Source of the DNA: Bifidobacterium coryneforme
Lineage (GTDB): Bacteria > Actinomycetota > Actinomycetes > Actinomycetales > Bifidobacteriaceae
Assembly: GCF_000737865.1 (NCBI RefSeq)
Contig: NZ_CP007287.1
Span: 1,496,972 to 1,560,971, forward strand
Direction: 5' to 3'
DNA: 64,000 nt
Every line of letters begins with the position of its first letter. Within the stretch, counting starts at the first letter, position 1. Positions 1 to 9,575 of this stretch are shown in pieces. The notes below the pieces were generated by a model. That model ran no database searches. It worked only from the letters and a program-made list of their open reading frames with translations, and was not told where the DNA came from. Position numbers and translations under genes: made by a program.

Positions 1-410
1 CCACCCTCCCGCCTGCCGGTCACCTCGTCGAACCTGGTGGCAAGGAGGAAGAGGAACAGGAGCACTTCACTGATTGCATCATTGAGCCCGGGAACACCGG
101 CAGTCCCCAGGAATCGCGAAACCTGCGGAAGGTTCAGAACGAAGATGATCAGGTTGGCCAGAATCAGATAGACCAGGGCATAGAACCCCTGCTCGTTGAC
201 GGCTCTCCTGACCCGGGTGATCCAGGAACCGGAACCGACCTGACCTGCTGACCGGGCCGACGTTTCCGGCCGGAACTCCGCTCCCGACCGATACCGTCTC
301 CCCGAATGCCGATACGCACCCGATTGAGACCCGCCACCCGACTCGGACCATCCATCAGAATGGACCGACTCCTTCCCGGATGAATCGTCCTGCACTGGCC
401 CCCTGCTCAT
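1..410 (-). CDS. Membrane protein, 3' end outside window
   Basis: The reading frame starts at an ATG preceded by GAGGTGGGG and stays open to the window edge. About the first 60 residues are rich in Ser, Gly and Arg and look disordered. They are followed by a basic stretch and two hydrophobic segments (LVYLILANLIIFVLNL and EVLLFLFLLA) that should cross the membrane. The C-terminus lies beyond the window. I do not recognise the family. It stands alone downstream of a strong terminator, so it probably has its own promoter. The frame is real by its membrane pattern and start signal; the function is open. Confidence 0.7.
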   Translation of the reverse strand, partial: MSRGPVQDDSSGKESVHSDGWSESGGGSQSGAYRHSGRRYRSGAEFRPETSARSAGQVGSGSWITRVRRAVNEQGFYALVYLILANLIIFVLNLPQVSRFLGTAGVPGLNDAISEVLLFLFLLATRFDEVTGRREG

Positions 411-489
411 TTCGCCCCACCTCTCTTGCCTGTAGTACCACTGACTCTATGCCTGGAACAGGGTGTGGGACCGCAGCGAAACCCGGACC

Positions 490-535
490 CGGTAAAAGAA
501 AACCGGCCCGGCAGGAATCCCTCCTGCCGGGCCGG
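490..535 (-). terminator. Rho-independent terminator of the DivIVA-type gene
   Basis: A perfect 13-bp stem (503-515 with 523-535) with a 7-base loop is followed on the minus strand by TTTTCTTTTA. It lies just past the stop codon of the DivIVA-type gene. Confidence 0.85.
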
Positions 536-559
536 TCGAAAAGCCGTCTCCCCAGTTCC

Positions 560-2230
560 TTACCGGTCAACCCCGGAAGATGGACCTGCTTGCGAAATCG
601 GAGGAATCACGGTTGTTTCCTGGTCATCGATACTCGGGGATGAGGCCGTTACAGACGGCAAGCCGTCAGTCACCCCGTCGCCTTCAAGGACAGCGTCGGA
701 GTCGCCCTCGTGTCCGTTTTCTACAGTCGTTGCCCCATCCGTCACCTGGGACGGAATCGGCACTTCGGCGGAATCGTCGACGGACTGGACCTCCGGCCTC
801 GTCTCGGGAGTGACGGTAGCCGACTCATTGCCTCCCATCGGTTCCGTTACAGACTGGGCGACAGGGGTGACCGGATCCATCACCGGCGGTTCAACCGTCT
901 CCACCGGCACCGCATTGACCACGGGCACACTTGGAGCCGGGGTGTCATCCCGGTCCCGGATGGCATCTTCATCGTGGAATCCGTCGAACTGGCCGAAGGA
1001 CTTGGCAAAGATGGACCGGAGCTCATCCACACGGGCCGTAATGGCGGCTTCACGATGCTGGAGCTTGGTTATCTGCTCCTTAAGGCCGTCCAGCTCGGAC
1101 TGCGCCGCCTCACGGCGCTTCTCCACCTCGGCCCGGGCCCGCTCCTTGCCTTCTTCCAAAATCTCGGCGGCCTTCCGCTCGGACTCCTCCCGCTTGAAGG
1201 AGGCGAAGGAGTCGGCATCCTTCCGGGCGGCCTTGGCCTGTTCTATCAGTTCCTGGGATTCCCTCTCGGTCTGCTCGCGCCGGTCTTCCAGGCTCTTCAA
1301 CAGGGCACTCACCTTGGCTGTGGCCTCATCCTGCTGGTTGGAGATATCGGCACGAATCTGCTCGGCCTCGGACTGGACCTTCGCCATGGTCTGGGCGCTG
1401 GTCACGTTGGCCTCATCAACGATTCGTTGGGCTTCCGCCTTGGCCTTGTCGGTAATCTCCCCGGCCTGGCGACGGGCACCATTCAGGGTCTGGGAGACCT
1501 GCTCACGCACATCGGCCAGCTTCTTGTTAGCCTCGGCCAGGGCCTGTTGAATCTGGTCGTTGGCCTCGGCCTTGAGCTTGGACATCTCCTGGTCGTTCTT
1601 CCGGCGCTTGTCGGCAATCTCCTCGGTTGCCGCAGCCTTCGCATCGGCCAGCTCACGCTCATGGGCGGCCTTCTCCGTCGCAAGGCGCTTCTCATGCTCC
1701 TCGCGAGAGTTCTGCAGCTCCAGGTCCAGAGCCTGCCTGCGCTCCGCGATCACCCTGGCAGATGAGGACTTGTCCTGCTCCGTCTGCTGCTTGGCCGTGG
1801 TGGCCACGGTCCGTGCCTCGTCATTGGCGGCTTCGATGATGGCCTTGGCCTTGGCTTCGGCATCATCCACAATGTGCTGGGCGTCGATTTTGGCCTCATT
1901 GACCAGTGTCGTGGCCTTCTCCTGGGCAGAGGTCCTGGTGGAAGCAGCATCCTGCTTGGCCCGGTTCAGCAGCTCGGTGCTGGTCTGTTCGGCCGAGGCC
2001 AGGAGCTGCTGGGCATTGGCTCCCAGGGAGGCGAAGGAGTTTCCCGCAGGGACTGCGGCCTTGCGGGCCTTGACCTCCTGAAGCTCAGCCTCAAGCTTCA
2101 GTATGCGGTCATCATCAGCTTTGATTTGCTGACGGAGGCGGCCAAGGTTCTCTCGCGAGACCGCCAGGGCCTGGTCGACCCGTTCCTTGTCATACCCGCG
2201 CAGAACCACCGGAAACTGATCTTCGGCCAT
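560..2230 (-). CDS. DivIVA-domain coiled-coil protein
   Basis: About 556 residues. The start chosen has AGAGGAGTG a few bases upstream; a longer frame upstream has no ribosome binding site. Residues 5-20 (FPVVLRGYDKERVDQAL) match the short N-terminal DivIVA motif that binds curved or polar membrane. Residues 20-435 are an almost unbroken Ala/Glu/Lys/Gln-rich coiled coil. The last 115 residues are Pro/Val/Thr-rich and acidic, probably disordered. DivIVA proteins of Actinobacteria recruit wall-synthesis or division proteins to poles and septa. This one is longer than Wag31, so it may be a second, scaffold-like member. Cytoplasmic, membrane-associated by inference. Confidence 0.75.
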   Translation of the reverse strand: MAEDQFPVVLRGYDKERVDQALAVSRENLGRLRQQIKADDDRILKLEAELQEVKARKAAVPAGNSFASLGANAQQLLASAEQTSTELLNRAKQDAASTRTSAQEKATTLVNEAKIDAQHIVDDAEAKAKAIIEAANDEARTVATTAKQQTEQDKSSSARVIAERRQALDLELQNSREEHEKRLATEKAAHERELADAKAAATEEIADKRRKNDQEMSKLKAEANDQIQQALAEANKKLADVREQVSQTLNGARRQAGEITDKAKAEAQRIVDEANVTSAQTMAKVQSEAEQIRADISNQQDEATAKVSALLKSLEDRREQTERESQELIEQAKAARKDADSFASFKREESERKAAEILEEGKERARAEVEKRREAAQSELDGLKEQITKLQHREAAITARVDELRSIFAKSFGQFDGFHDEDAIRDRDDTPAPSVPVVNAVPVETVEPPVMDPVTPVAQSVTEPMGGNESATVTPETRPEVQSVDDSAEVPIPSQVTDGATTVENGHEGDSDAVLEGDGVTDGLPSVTASSPSIDDQETTVIPPISQAGPSSGVDR

Positions 2231-2391
2231 GGATTCACTCCTCTTTGCCACCAAAACGTACCTGCACCCGCCCAGGCTGAAGCCAAGGGCGGACCCTTTT
2301 GACTTTACTCTGTTCCGGCCGCATTCCGTGCATGGTCGGCGCCGCATTCACTGCAGGCTTGGCTCTTTCGCCAAGGACATCGATCCTGTGG

Positions 2392-3099
2392 TCAGGCGAT
2401 AAGGATGGGACTGGACGAGGGCTGGCGATAGTACCGCACGGTCTCCCTCACCACCTCCTGGACGGCCCGGATCTGCTGTTCGATGGGCAGACCCAGCCCC
2501 TGGCGGTCGTTTTCATTGGCCAGGGGCAGACTGACGAACCCGGCCAGCACTTCCGGATGCTTGGTGGCCCACCCCAGCAGGTTGTAGAAAAGGGCGTTGC
2601 AGACGTAGGTACCGGCATCCGAGCTCAGCGTGGCGGGAATCCCGCAGTGGCCGAATTCCTGAAGGATGGCACGGAGGGGAAGCCGGGTCCAATAGGCGGC
2701 AGGCCCATCCGGATCGACGGGCTCGGTAAGCCCATGTCCGCTTCCCTCCTGGCGGGCACGGTCATCGCCAACCGCCTTGACGTTGACCGCACACCTCTCC
2801 ATGGATATGCCACGGGCGTGACGTTTCAATCCGGTGGAGATGACCAGGTCGGGCTCCACCCGCTCAATGGCCTGGTGGAGTATGGGCCACGCCTTGGCAA
2901 AGCTGACGGGCAGGGTGACGGCCGTGATGTCCAGATCCACTCCCAGAAGGGGATCCTCCAGCCGGGTGCCACCTCGGTTCAGCCCACCCACGCCACGGTC
3001 CACCAGGGCCTGGGGAACCAGATAGGAGGGGTTGACATCAACCCCCTGATAACGGTCGTATCCGGTGACGATGACCTTGATCTGCTCCATGCCATCCAT
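2392..3099 (-). CDS. pcp: Pyrrolidone-carboxylate peptidase family protein lacking the catalytic His
   Basis: About 235 residues, close to the usual 215 of peptidase family C15, which removes N-terminal pyroglutamate. The family signatures around the catalytic Glu (SMERCAVN, Glu101) and Cys (GTYVCN, Cys167) are present. The third motif, normally GFIHVP with the catalytic His, reads AGFVSLP, so Ser190 stands where the His should be. Start: ATG at the head of MDGMEQ is used; the second Met three codons on is equally possible, and neither has a clear ribosome binding site. The upstream neighbour ends 32 bases before, so the two are probably co-transcribed. It may be inactive, or use another residue. 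Confidence 0.75.
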   Translation of the reverse strand: MDGMEQIKVIVTGYDRYQGVDVNPSYLVPQALVDRGVGGLNRGGTRLEDPLLGVDLDITAVTLPVSFAKAWPILHQAIERVEPDLVISTGLKRHARGISMERCAVNVKAVGDDRARQEGSGHGLTEPVDPDGPAAYWTRLPLRAILQEFGHCGIPATLSSDAGTYVCNALFYNLLGWATKHPEVLAGFVSLPLANENDRQGLGLPIEQQIRAVQEVVRETVRYYRQPSSSPILIA

Positions 3100-3130
3100 G
3101 GTACACAGGTCGGGTAGGGTTGGTCTCCCC

Positions 3131-3916
3131 TCACTTCCCTTGGAAGGAGCGTGCCATCCACTCGGCGATGGGGATATCCGAGGCAAGGGTGATCTTGAGG
3201 TTGGTCTCACTGCCGGCTACGATGGCCACCGGCACGTCAGGCAGGTAGTCCACCACCACGCGGGTGTCATCGGTCGGATGGAACTCAGGATCGCTGGCAG
3301 CCTTGGCATAGGCGAGGCGGAGGGTATCGAAACGGAAGGCCTGTGGGGTCTGTGCGCGGAACATATCAGCCCGGTCCGGCACGTCACGGACCACCTTGCG
3401 GTCACCCAGGTCGTGAGCATAGAGGATCGTATCGGTCGAGGGGACTGCAACCGTCACGGCCTTGAAACCGTCCAGGGCCTCGATGCACCCCGTAATGGAC
3501 TCCTGGCTGACGAAGGGACGGACCGCATCGTGAATCAGCACCTTGGCATCGCTCGGTATACCGGCCTCGGCCAGGGTTTGCAGGGCGGCCTCTGTGCTGT
3601 CAGCACGCTCCGCACCCCCCGTGATGACCATCCGGACCTTGGGGTAGGCATTTTCGGCCACAATCGCTTCAATCGGCGAGCGCACCTTGTCATTGACAAC
3701 CAGCAGGATATCGGTGACGCCCGGATTGGCCTCAAAGGCCTCGATGGACCAGGCCACTATCGGCTTGCCGCCCACCTTGAACAGCTGCTTGGGATTGTCT
3801 GTATCGAATCGAACGCCCAGACCCGCGGCCAAAATCACTGCCACGACCGGTGCGGAGGATCGGGGGGCATCCGCACGCACTCCATCCTCAGGTTCTCTTA
3901 TCTCGCTCATAGTCAC
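3131..3916 (-). CDS. IspD/TarI-family cytidylyltransferase
   Basis: 261 residues. The nucleotidyltransferase core is clear: ILAAGLGVRF near residue 28, the Lys in NPKQLF, IHDAVRPFV and NLKITLASDI. IspD makes CDP-methylerythritol for isoprenoids and TarI makes CDP-ribitol for wall polymers; the two are close homologues. The segment TDDTRVVVDYLPDVPV resembles TarI (TDDxxVVxxYLP) more than IspD. Bifidobacteria are known to make isoprenoids through mevalonate, which also favours a ribitol or other alditol-phosphate substrate. No other gene of either pathway is nearby. GTG start with AAGGGC upstream; an ATG two codons later is possible. First gene of a likely pair with the Pcp-family gene. Confidence 0.75.
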   Translation of the reverse strand: MTMSEIREPEDGVRADAPRSSAPVVAVILAAGLGVRFDTDNPKQLFKVGGKPIVAWSIEAFEANPGVTDILLVVNDKVRSPIEAIVAENAYPKVRMVITGGAERADSTEAALQTLAEAGIPSDAKVLIHDAVRPFVSQESITGCIEALDGFKAVTVAVPSTDTILYAHDLGDRKVVRDVPDRADMFRAQTPQAFRFDTLRLAYAKAASDPEFHPTDDTRVVVDYLPDVPVAIVAGSETNLKITLASDIPIAEWMARSFQGK

Positions 3917-3980
3917 ACGCTATCGGCCCTTGTGGATGAAATCAGCGGGGATAGAATTTCTGCACTGAACTTATGCACGC

Positions 3981-4964
3981 TCAGCCTTCGCGCATGATCA
4001 AGGCCAGCATTCGGCCCTCGTCCCCGGTACCTGCCAGGACGGATCGGCGGTGCGAGAACCAGAGTGGATTCTCAACCGTGCAGAGCCAATGCCCCGCCTG
4101 GTCGACACGGATGTCGCGGGCCTGCTTGGCCCCATCGTCCATCTTGCGAATGGCTTCCAATTCCTGGTCGTCCTTCAGATAGTGGGTGGCGGCGGCCACG
4201 CGCGGACCGGAATCGACCACCACGGAAACACCGGCCTCCTGAAGATCCATCCGGGCCGCCATGGCGATATCGATGGATGCCCCTCCGAACCGGCTCACCC
4301 CTGCCGTACCGGGAAAGCGCTGATCGAAGGAGTGGGCAAGTTCCTCGTCGACCTGATAGCAATCCGGGCAGATGCAGGGACCCAGGGTGGCCACGATCCT
4401 GTTCCGGACCGCCCCCTTGGACACCATGCCATCCACCACCGAGGCGATGACCCCGGCCATCAGCCCCTTCCTCCCACAATGGGCTGCGCCGATGACGCCT
4501 GCCTCCGGGTCGGCAAGAAGGACGGGCAGGCAGTCGGCTGCGAACACACCCAGTGCCTGGTCGGTACGGGTTGTCACCTGGGCATCGCCAGGAGAGGCTT
4601 CCATGCCGGCATCGAGGGGGTTCGGTCCATCCGCATCCACGACCTGGGCCGAATGGACCTGGGAGACCAGGCGAAGCGGCTTCCCCAGCTCCCGGACCAG
4701 GCCACGGCGGTTCGCTTCCACCGCAGCGGGATCGTCATTGCCCTTGGACCCCAGGTTGAGCGATGCATAGCCGCCTCGCGAGACTCCACCCAGACGGGTG
4801 GTGTACACCACCTTGACACCCGGTGCCAGGTTGACGGGTATGGTGACCGGGATGGGTGCCCCGTCCACATCATGGGTGGCAATGGCTGAGCTGTCTACCA
4901 CCTCGTGGGTATCGGACCACTGATCGGCCGTTTCGAACCCGGGTTCCACCGCCCCTTTGGTCAT
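3981..4964 (-). CDS. PgeF/YfiH (DUF152, laccase-domain) family protein
   Basis: About 327 residues, starting at an ATG behind AAAAGGAGTG. The His-Cys-His metal site typical of the family is visible: SQVHSAQV (His104), AADCLPVLL (Cys145) and AAHCGRKGL (His162, where HAGWRG is usual). Members have been called polyphenol oxidases, purine nucleoside-processing enzymes, or editing enzymes of peptidoglycan precursors (PgeF in E. coli). The sequence does not decide among these. The first 45 residues are an extra, acidic, probably disordered tail. The neighbours are transcribed the same way but do not form an obvious pathway with it. Confidence 0.8.
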   Translation of the reverse strand: MTKGAVEPGFETADQWSDTHEVVDSSAIATHDVDGAPIPVTIPVNLAPGVKVVYTTRLGGVSRGGYASLNLGSKGNDDPAAVEANRRGLVRELGKPLRLVSQVHSAQVVDADGPNPLDAGMEASPGDAQVTTRTDQALGVFAADCLPVLLADPEAGVIGAAHCGRKGLMAGVIASVVDGMVSKGAVRNRIVATLGPCICPDCYQVDEELAHSFDQRFPGTAGVSRFGGASIDIAMAARMDLQEAGVSVVVDSGPRVAAATHYLKDDQELEAIRKMDDGAKQARDIRVDQAGHWLCTVENPLWFSHRRSVLAGTGDEGRMLALIMREG

Positions 4965-5038
4965 ACTGGATTCACTCCTTTTATCGTCATCCAAACCGTT
5001 TGGAGGCTTGGAAACCAACACCGGATTTGAAGACCGGA

Positions 5039-5908
5039 CTACCCCAGAACCGCCAGCTCCTCTGGGCTCAGCTCAAGCCGGGCCGCCGTCAGGGAATCCA
5101 CGATGGTGGACGCCCTATGGGCCCCCGGAATGACGAACACATGCTCACTCTTTGCCAGTTCCCAGGCGAGGACCACTGACTGGTAGGACACACCCCGGTC
5201 CTCGGCCACCTTGCGGAAGGGATCGTATTTTGTTTCATCCTTGGCCTTGCGGAAGCCACCCAGGGGGCTCCAGCAGACGAAGGCCAGCCCCAGGCCAGAG
5301 ACGTACTCCAGCTCATCCCTGCTGGAGGTGAACGTGGGAGAGAACTGGTTCTGGACGGCAACCAGATCTCCACCCATCACTTCCCTGGCCATATCAATCT
5401 GCTCACGGTTGGCGTTGGAGACGCCCAGTGTCCGGGCCACACCCTCCTGAACCAGGGATTCCATGGCCTCCAGGGATTCGCGGTAGGGCACCTGGGGATC
5501 GGGACGGTGGAAGTAAAGAAGGTCGATGGTGTCGACACCCAGCGCCTGGGCCGATTCCTTGGCATGCCTGATCAGGCTCTCGGGGCGGCCATCGACAGCC
5601 CAGGTGGGCTTACCATCGGTGAAGTTACGGTAGTGCCCCACCTTGGTTGCCACCAGGACCTCCTCACGGGGTCCCTTCCAGGATTCCAGAGCTGCACGGA
5701 CAAGCCGCTCGTTGGTTTGCTCCGGGCCGCCCGACTCATAGTAGGCCCAGGCCGTATCCAGCTGTCGGCATCCTGCGTCAAGAGCGGTATGGATGGTCTC
5801 GATTCCGGTCTGCTCATCGGGCTTCCCCTCTATGGAAAGACCCATGCAGCCCAGACCGACCGACGTGGTCGTAAAAGGCCCCAGTGCTCTCATCGATGAT
5901 GCCATCAT
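5039..5908 (-). CDS. Aldo/keto reductase
   Basis: About 289 residues, an NAD(P)H-dependent (beta/alpha)8 oxidoreductase. The catalytic tetrad of the family is readable: Asp51 and Tyr56 in LDTAWAYYES, Lys89 in LVATKVGH, His134 in LLYFHRPDP. Length and motifs fit the group that includes YajO-like enzymes, which act on aldehydes and keto sugars; the substrate cannot be read from sequence. The start is one of two adjacent ATG codons behind GAGGAG. The gene is followed closely by the PgeF-family gene but no joint function is evident. Confidence 0.85.
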   Translation of the reverse strand: MMASSMRALGPFTTTSVGLGCMGLSIEGKPDEQTGIETIHTALDAGCRQLDTAWAYYESGGPEQTNERLVRAALESWKGPREEVLVATKVGHYRNFTDGKPTWAVDGRPESLIRHAKESAQALGVDTIDLLYFHRPDPQVPYRESLEAMESLVQEGVARTLGVSNANREQIDMAREVMGGDLVAVQNQFSPTFTSSRDELEYVSGLGLAFVCWSPLGGFRKAKDETKYDPFRKVAEDRGVSYQSVVLAWELAKSEHVFVIPGAHRASTIVDSLTAARLELSPEELAVLG

Positions 5909-5979
5909 CCACTCCTCGGTATTGCTTGAATATGATGTTCCGTTTTCCTGTCCAGACGATTCTAACGCCCCGACCATGG

Positions 5980-6009
5980 AAAAGGGCCCCGCCCGGAGGC
6001 GGGACCCTA
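5980..6009 (-). terminator. Terminator of pnp
   Basis: On the minus strand GGGTCCCGCC pairs with GGCGGGGCCC across a TCCG loop, followed by TTTT. It lies between the end of pnp and the aldo/keto reductase start. Confidence 0.75.
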
Positions 6010-6055
6010 AGGCGATTAGCCCTCGGAAGGGCTCAGCGACCTGTAGTCGCCTGTA

Positions 6056-8869
6056 TCAGTCCTCGCTGTCGAAGGGATCGAAGTCCCTGCGAACCCGACG
6101 GCGGGGACGCTCGGAGCGCTCTTCGCGGTCGGCACGGTACTCGTCGTAATGCTCATCGGCGGCATAGCGGGGGTTCTCCCTGCGGCCACGGTATCCACCA
6201 CGACCCGAGGAACGGTGCTCACGACGACCGGAGCGCTCACCGCCACGGTCTCCGCGATCTCCACGGTCGGAACGCTCACGGCGATCGGAGTGGCGGCGTC
6301 CGGAACGCTCACCACGCTCCTCCTCGTCATCACGCCCGGTGCGGCGGCGACGGTCATAACGGGAGGCACCATCCTCGTCCTCCGACCAGTCGTCACCCTC
6401 GAATCCACCGTCACGGCGGGGACGGCGGCGACGGGGGGCTTCCCCGCGGTCGTCCTCGTCGAAGTAACGGTCCTCACGCTCGGGCCTGGAGGCCCTGCGC
6501 GACGGGTACCGGTCGTCATCTTCGCGCTCGGGGCGCTCGACGTGGTCATGATGATCGCGACGTTCGCGACGCTCACCGCGGTCGGAACGCTCACGGCGCT
6601 CGCCCCTGTCGGAGCGGCCTCCACGATCGCGACGGCCACCGCGGTCCCGACCTGCACCGGACTCCTGGTCCTCAAATCCTGGAACGGCCAGAGAGATCTT
6701 ACCGCGGTCGTCCACTCCCTGGACGATGACCTCGACGGTATCGCCCTCCTTGAGCACGTCCTCTACGGCATCGATGCGCTCACCATTGGCCAGGTTGCGA
6801 ATCTGCGAGATGTGCAGAAGGCCATCCGTGCCCGGGGTCAGATTGACAAAGGCGCCAAAGCTGGTCGTCTTCACGACCTTGCCGTTGAAGGTCTCGCCCG
6901 CCTCGGGAACGTGCGGGTTGGCGATCTGGTCGATGACCTCCTTGGCCTTGGCCGCTGCCTCGCCACCCTCGGAGGCGATGTAGACCGTACCGTCGTCCTC
7001 GATGGAGACATCGGCACCGGTATCCTCCTGGATCTGGTTGATCATCTTGCCCTTGGGCCCGATGACCTCGCCGATCTTGTCAACAGGAACCTTGGTGGTG
7101 ATGATCCGCGGTGCGTAGGGGCTCATCTCAGCCGGACCGTCGATGCACTCGTCAATCACGTCCAGGATGGTGGCGCGGGCCTCCTTGGCCTGCTGCAGGG
7201 CAGCGGCTAGGATATCGGCGGGAATGCCGTCCAGCTTGGTGTCCAGCTGGAGGGAGGTGATGAACTCGGAGGTGCCAGCAACCTTGAAGTCCATGTCGCC
7301 GAAGGCATCCTCGGCGCCCAGGATATCGGTCAGGGTCTTGTAGGTGGGCCTGCCGTCCACCTCACCGGTGACCAGACCCATGGCGATGCCTGCGACCGGG
7401 GCCTTCAGGGGCACGCCGGCGGCCAGCATGGACATGGTGGAGGCGCAGACCGAACCCATGGATGTCGATCCGTTGGAACCGAGGGCCTCGGAGACCTGGC
7501 GGATGGCATAGGGGAAGTCATCACGGCTGGGCAGGACCGGGATCAAGGCACGCTCGGCCAGGTTGCCGTGGCCCACCTCGCGACGCTTGGGGGAACCCAC
7601 ACGGCCGGTCTCACCGGTCGAATAGGGCGGCATCTCGTAATTGTGCATGTAGCGCTTGGTGGAGGGACCCGACAGGGCGTCGATGGTCTGCTCCATCTTG
7701 AGCATGTTCAGGGTGGTGACACCCAGGATCTGGGTTTCGCCGCGCTGGAACAGGGCCGAACCGTGCACCCGGGGCACCACGTCCACCTCGGCGGACAGGG
7801 TACGGATATCGCGCAGGCCGCGGCCGTCGATGCGGTAATCCTGGGTCAGGATACGGCGACGGACGATCTGGCGCTGGAGCTCCTTGAAGGCGTTGCCCAG
7901 CTCCTTCTCCTTCTCGGCCTCATCCATCTCGACGAACTCATTGGCCAGGACCTCACGGACCTTCTCCTTGATTTCATGGATGCGGTCCTGACGGGGCAGC
8001 TTCTCCGCGATGGAGAGGGCCTCATCCAGGTCAGCGTGGGCAATCTGATCGATACGGGTGTAGAGCTCTTCGGTGTATTCGGGGAAGAGCTGGAACTCCT
8101 TGGTGGGCTTGGCCGCCTTGGCCTTGAGCTCACCCTGTGCCTCGCACAGGACCTTGATGAAGGGCTTGGCGGCTTCCAGACCCTGGGCCACGACCTCCTC
8201 ATCAGGCTTGATCTGGCCCTCGTCATAGATAAGGGTCCAGGCGTTCTTGCCGGCGCCAGCTTCGATCATGGCGATGGCGACATCGCCGTCCTCGACCACA
8301 CGACCGGCCACAACCAGCTCGAAGACCGCGCGCTCACGCTCGCTCCAGCGGGGGAAGGCCACCCACTGGCCGTCGATGAGGGCCAGGCGCAGACCCGAGA
8401 CCGGCCCCTCGAAGGGCAGCCCGGAAATGAGGGTCGAGGCGGATGCGGCGTTCAAAGCCAACACATCGTATGAATCCTCGGGGTTGAGGGCCAGGATGGT
8501 CTCAACAACCTGGACCTCGTTACGCAGAGTATGCGGGAAGAGGGGGCGCAGGGGACGGTCAATCAACCGGCAGGCCAGGATGGCCTCAGTCGAGGGACGA
8601 CCTTCACGACGGAAGAAGGAGCCGGGAATCTTGCCTGCGGCGTACATCTTCTCTTCCACATCGACGGTGAGCGGGAAGAAGTCGTAGTTCTCCTTGGGGC
8701 TGGATCCGGCGGTGGTGGTCGACAGGACCATCGAATCGTCATCGAGGTAGGCGGCAACTGCCCCATCCGCCTGCTGGGCGAGACGACCCGTCTCGAAGCG
8801 CACCGTGCGCCTGCCATATGAACCATTGTCAATCGTGGCTTCTACAGCCGTGATTTCGGGACCCTCCAT
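6056..8869 (-). CDS. pnp: Polynucleotide phosphorylase with long charged tail
   Basis: About 937 residues. It degrades RNA 3' to 5' with phosphate and is a core enzyme of RNA turnover. Start: ATG behind GGAGGAACCC. Two RNase PH domains with the helical spacer fill residues 1-560, followed by a KH domain ([15 protein letters not shown]) and an S1 domain ([16 protein letters not shown]) ending near 740. Known enzymes stop soon after S1, at 700-750 residues. Here about 190 more residues follow, made almost only of Arg, Asp, Glu, Gly and Ser with RG and DRG repeats. The tail ends in an acidic FDPFDSED. rpsO lies directly upstream, the usual rpsO-pnp order. Confidence 0.95.
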   Translation of the reverse strand: MEGPEITAVEATIDNGSYGRRTVRFETGRLAQQADGAVAAYLDDDSMVLSTTTAGSSPKENYDFFPLTVDVEEKMYAAGKIPGSFFRREGRPSTEAILACRLIDRPLRPLFPHTLRNEVQVVETILALNPEDSYDVLALNAASASTLISGLPFEGPVSGLRLALIDGQWVAFPRWSERERAVFELVVAGRVVEDGDVAIAMIEAGAGKNAWTLIYDEGQIKPDEEVVAQGLEAAKPFIKVLCEAQGELKAKAAKPTKEFQLFPEYTEELYTRIDQIAHADLDEALSIAEKLPRQDRIHEIKEKVREVLANEFVEMDEAEKEKELGNAFKELQRQIVRRRILTQDYRIDGRGLRDIRTLSAEVDVVPRVHGSALFQRGETQILGVTTLNMLKMEQTIDALSGPSTKRYMHNYEMPPYSTGETGRVGSPKRREVGHGNLAERALIPVLPSRDDFPYAIRQVSEALGSNGSTSMGSVCASTMSMLAAGVPLKAPVAGIAMGLVTGEVDGRPTYKTLTDILGAEDAFGDMDFKVAGTSEFITSLQLDTKLDGIPADILAAALQQAKEARATILDVIDECIDGPAEMSPYAPRIITTKVPVDKIGEVIGPKGKMINQIQEDTGADVSIEDDGTVYIASEGGEAAAKAKEVIDQIANPHVPEAGETFNGKVVKTTSFGAFVNLTPGTDGLLHISQIRNLANGERIDAVEDVLKEGDTVEVIVQGVDDRGKISLAVPGFEDQESGAGRDRGGRRDRGGRSDRGERRERSDRGERRERRDHHDHVERPEREDDDRYPSRRASRPEREDRYFDEDDRGEAPRRRRPRRDGGFEGDDWSEDEDGASRYDRRRRTGRDDEEERGERSGRRHSDRRERSDRGDRGDRGGERSGRREHRSSGRGGYRGRRENPRYAADEHYDEYRADREERSERPRRRVRRDFDPFDSED

Positions 8870-9104
8870 AGGGTTCCTCCTTTGTTTACTTCCTATTACC
8901 TGATTATCAACTGACTTCATCGTTCTCGTGCATGCCGTACGCGATATACCTGATCGCGCTGACCGGGACTCCCCTGCCGGACCCTGTCCAGCACTGTTTC
9001 ATCCTGTGGGGCTCCCGATTGGACTCAGCCCGTTACCCGGGTCACGATCCCATCCTGGGACCGCTTCATCCACATCTCGGTTTTCAATCCTCATTTCCAA
9101 CATG

Positions 9105-9134
9105 CAAAAGCGCCCGAGCACCAAGGCCCGGGCG
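9105..9134 (-). terminator. Terminator or attenuator between rpsO and pnp
   Basis: A 9-bp stem (9111-9119 with 9126-9134, one G-U pair) is followed by CTTTTG on the minus strand, immediately past the rpsO stop codon. Confidence 0.75.
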
Positions 9135-9144
9135 GAAGTGTATT

Positions 9145-9414
9145 TCAGTGGCGCAGTCCAAGACGCTCCACCAGGGAGCGATAGCGGTTGATATCAACCT
9201 TCTTGAGGTAGTCCAGCAACCGGCGACGCTGACCAACCATGAGCAGGAGGCCACGACGCGAATGGTGGTCGTGCTTGTGCTCCTTGAGATGCTCGGTCAG
9301 GTCGGCAATGCGCTTGCTCAGCAAGGCCACCTGAACCTCGGGAGAACCCGTGTCACCCTCGTGCGTCGCATATTCCTTGACGATTGCCTGCTTCTGCTCA
9401 GTCGTAAGAGCCAC
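9145..9414 (-). CDS. rpsO: Ribosomal protein S15
   Basis: 89 residues, the standard size. The protein binds 16S rRNA in the small-subunit platform. The start is a GTG (read as Met) with a strong AGGAGGAGCC upstream. S15 signatures include [23 protein letters not shown] and the C-terminal [12 protein letters not shown]. It lies ahead of pnp, with a terminator-like hairpin between them that probably limits read-through, as known for rpsO-pnp in other bacteria. Confidence 0.97.
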   Translation of the reverse strand: MALTTEQKQAIVKEYATHEGDTGSPEVQVALLSKRIADLTEHLKEHKHDHHSRRGLLLMVGQRRRLLDYLKKVDINRYRSLVERLGLRH

Positions 9415-9575
9415 GGCTCCTCCTCTGTTTCTTCCGTTACGCGGTGCACCGGCCCTATGCCGAAGCGCTCTGAATCCGCGGGCGAAACACGCCAAAGAGC
9501 AATTATACACACTTCGCCGACCTCATGGGGAGCAGCACTCGGCACCGATGTACGGCAGACGCAACCGAAGCCGCC

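Noticed and set aside
426-1765. Long plus-strand frames opposite the DivIVA-type gene
   Set aside because: They are antisense shadows of an Ala/Glu/Lys coiled coil; the minus-strand frame has the start signal and a family motif.
6149-7210. A 353-codon plus-strand frame opposite pnp
   Set aside because: It mirrors the Arg/Asp-rich tail, whose complement lacks stops; pnp is certain.
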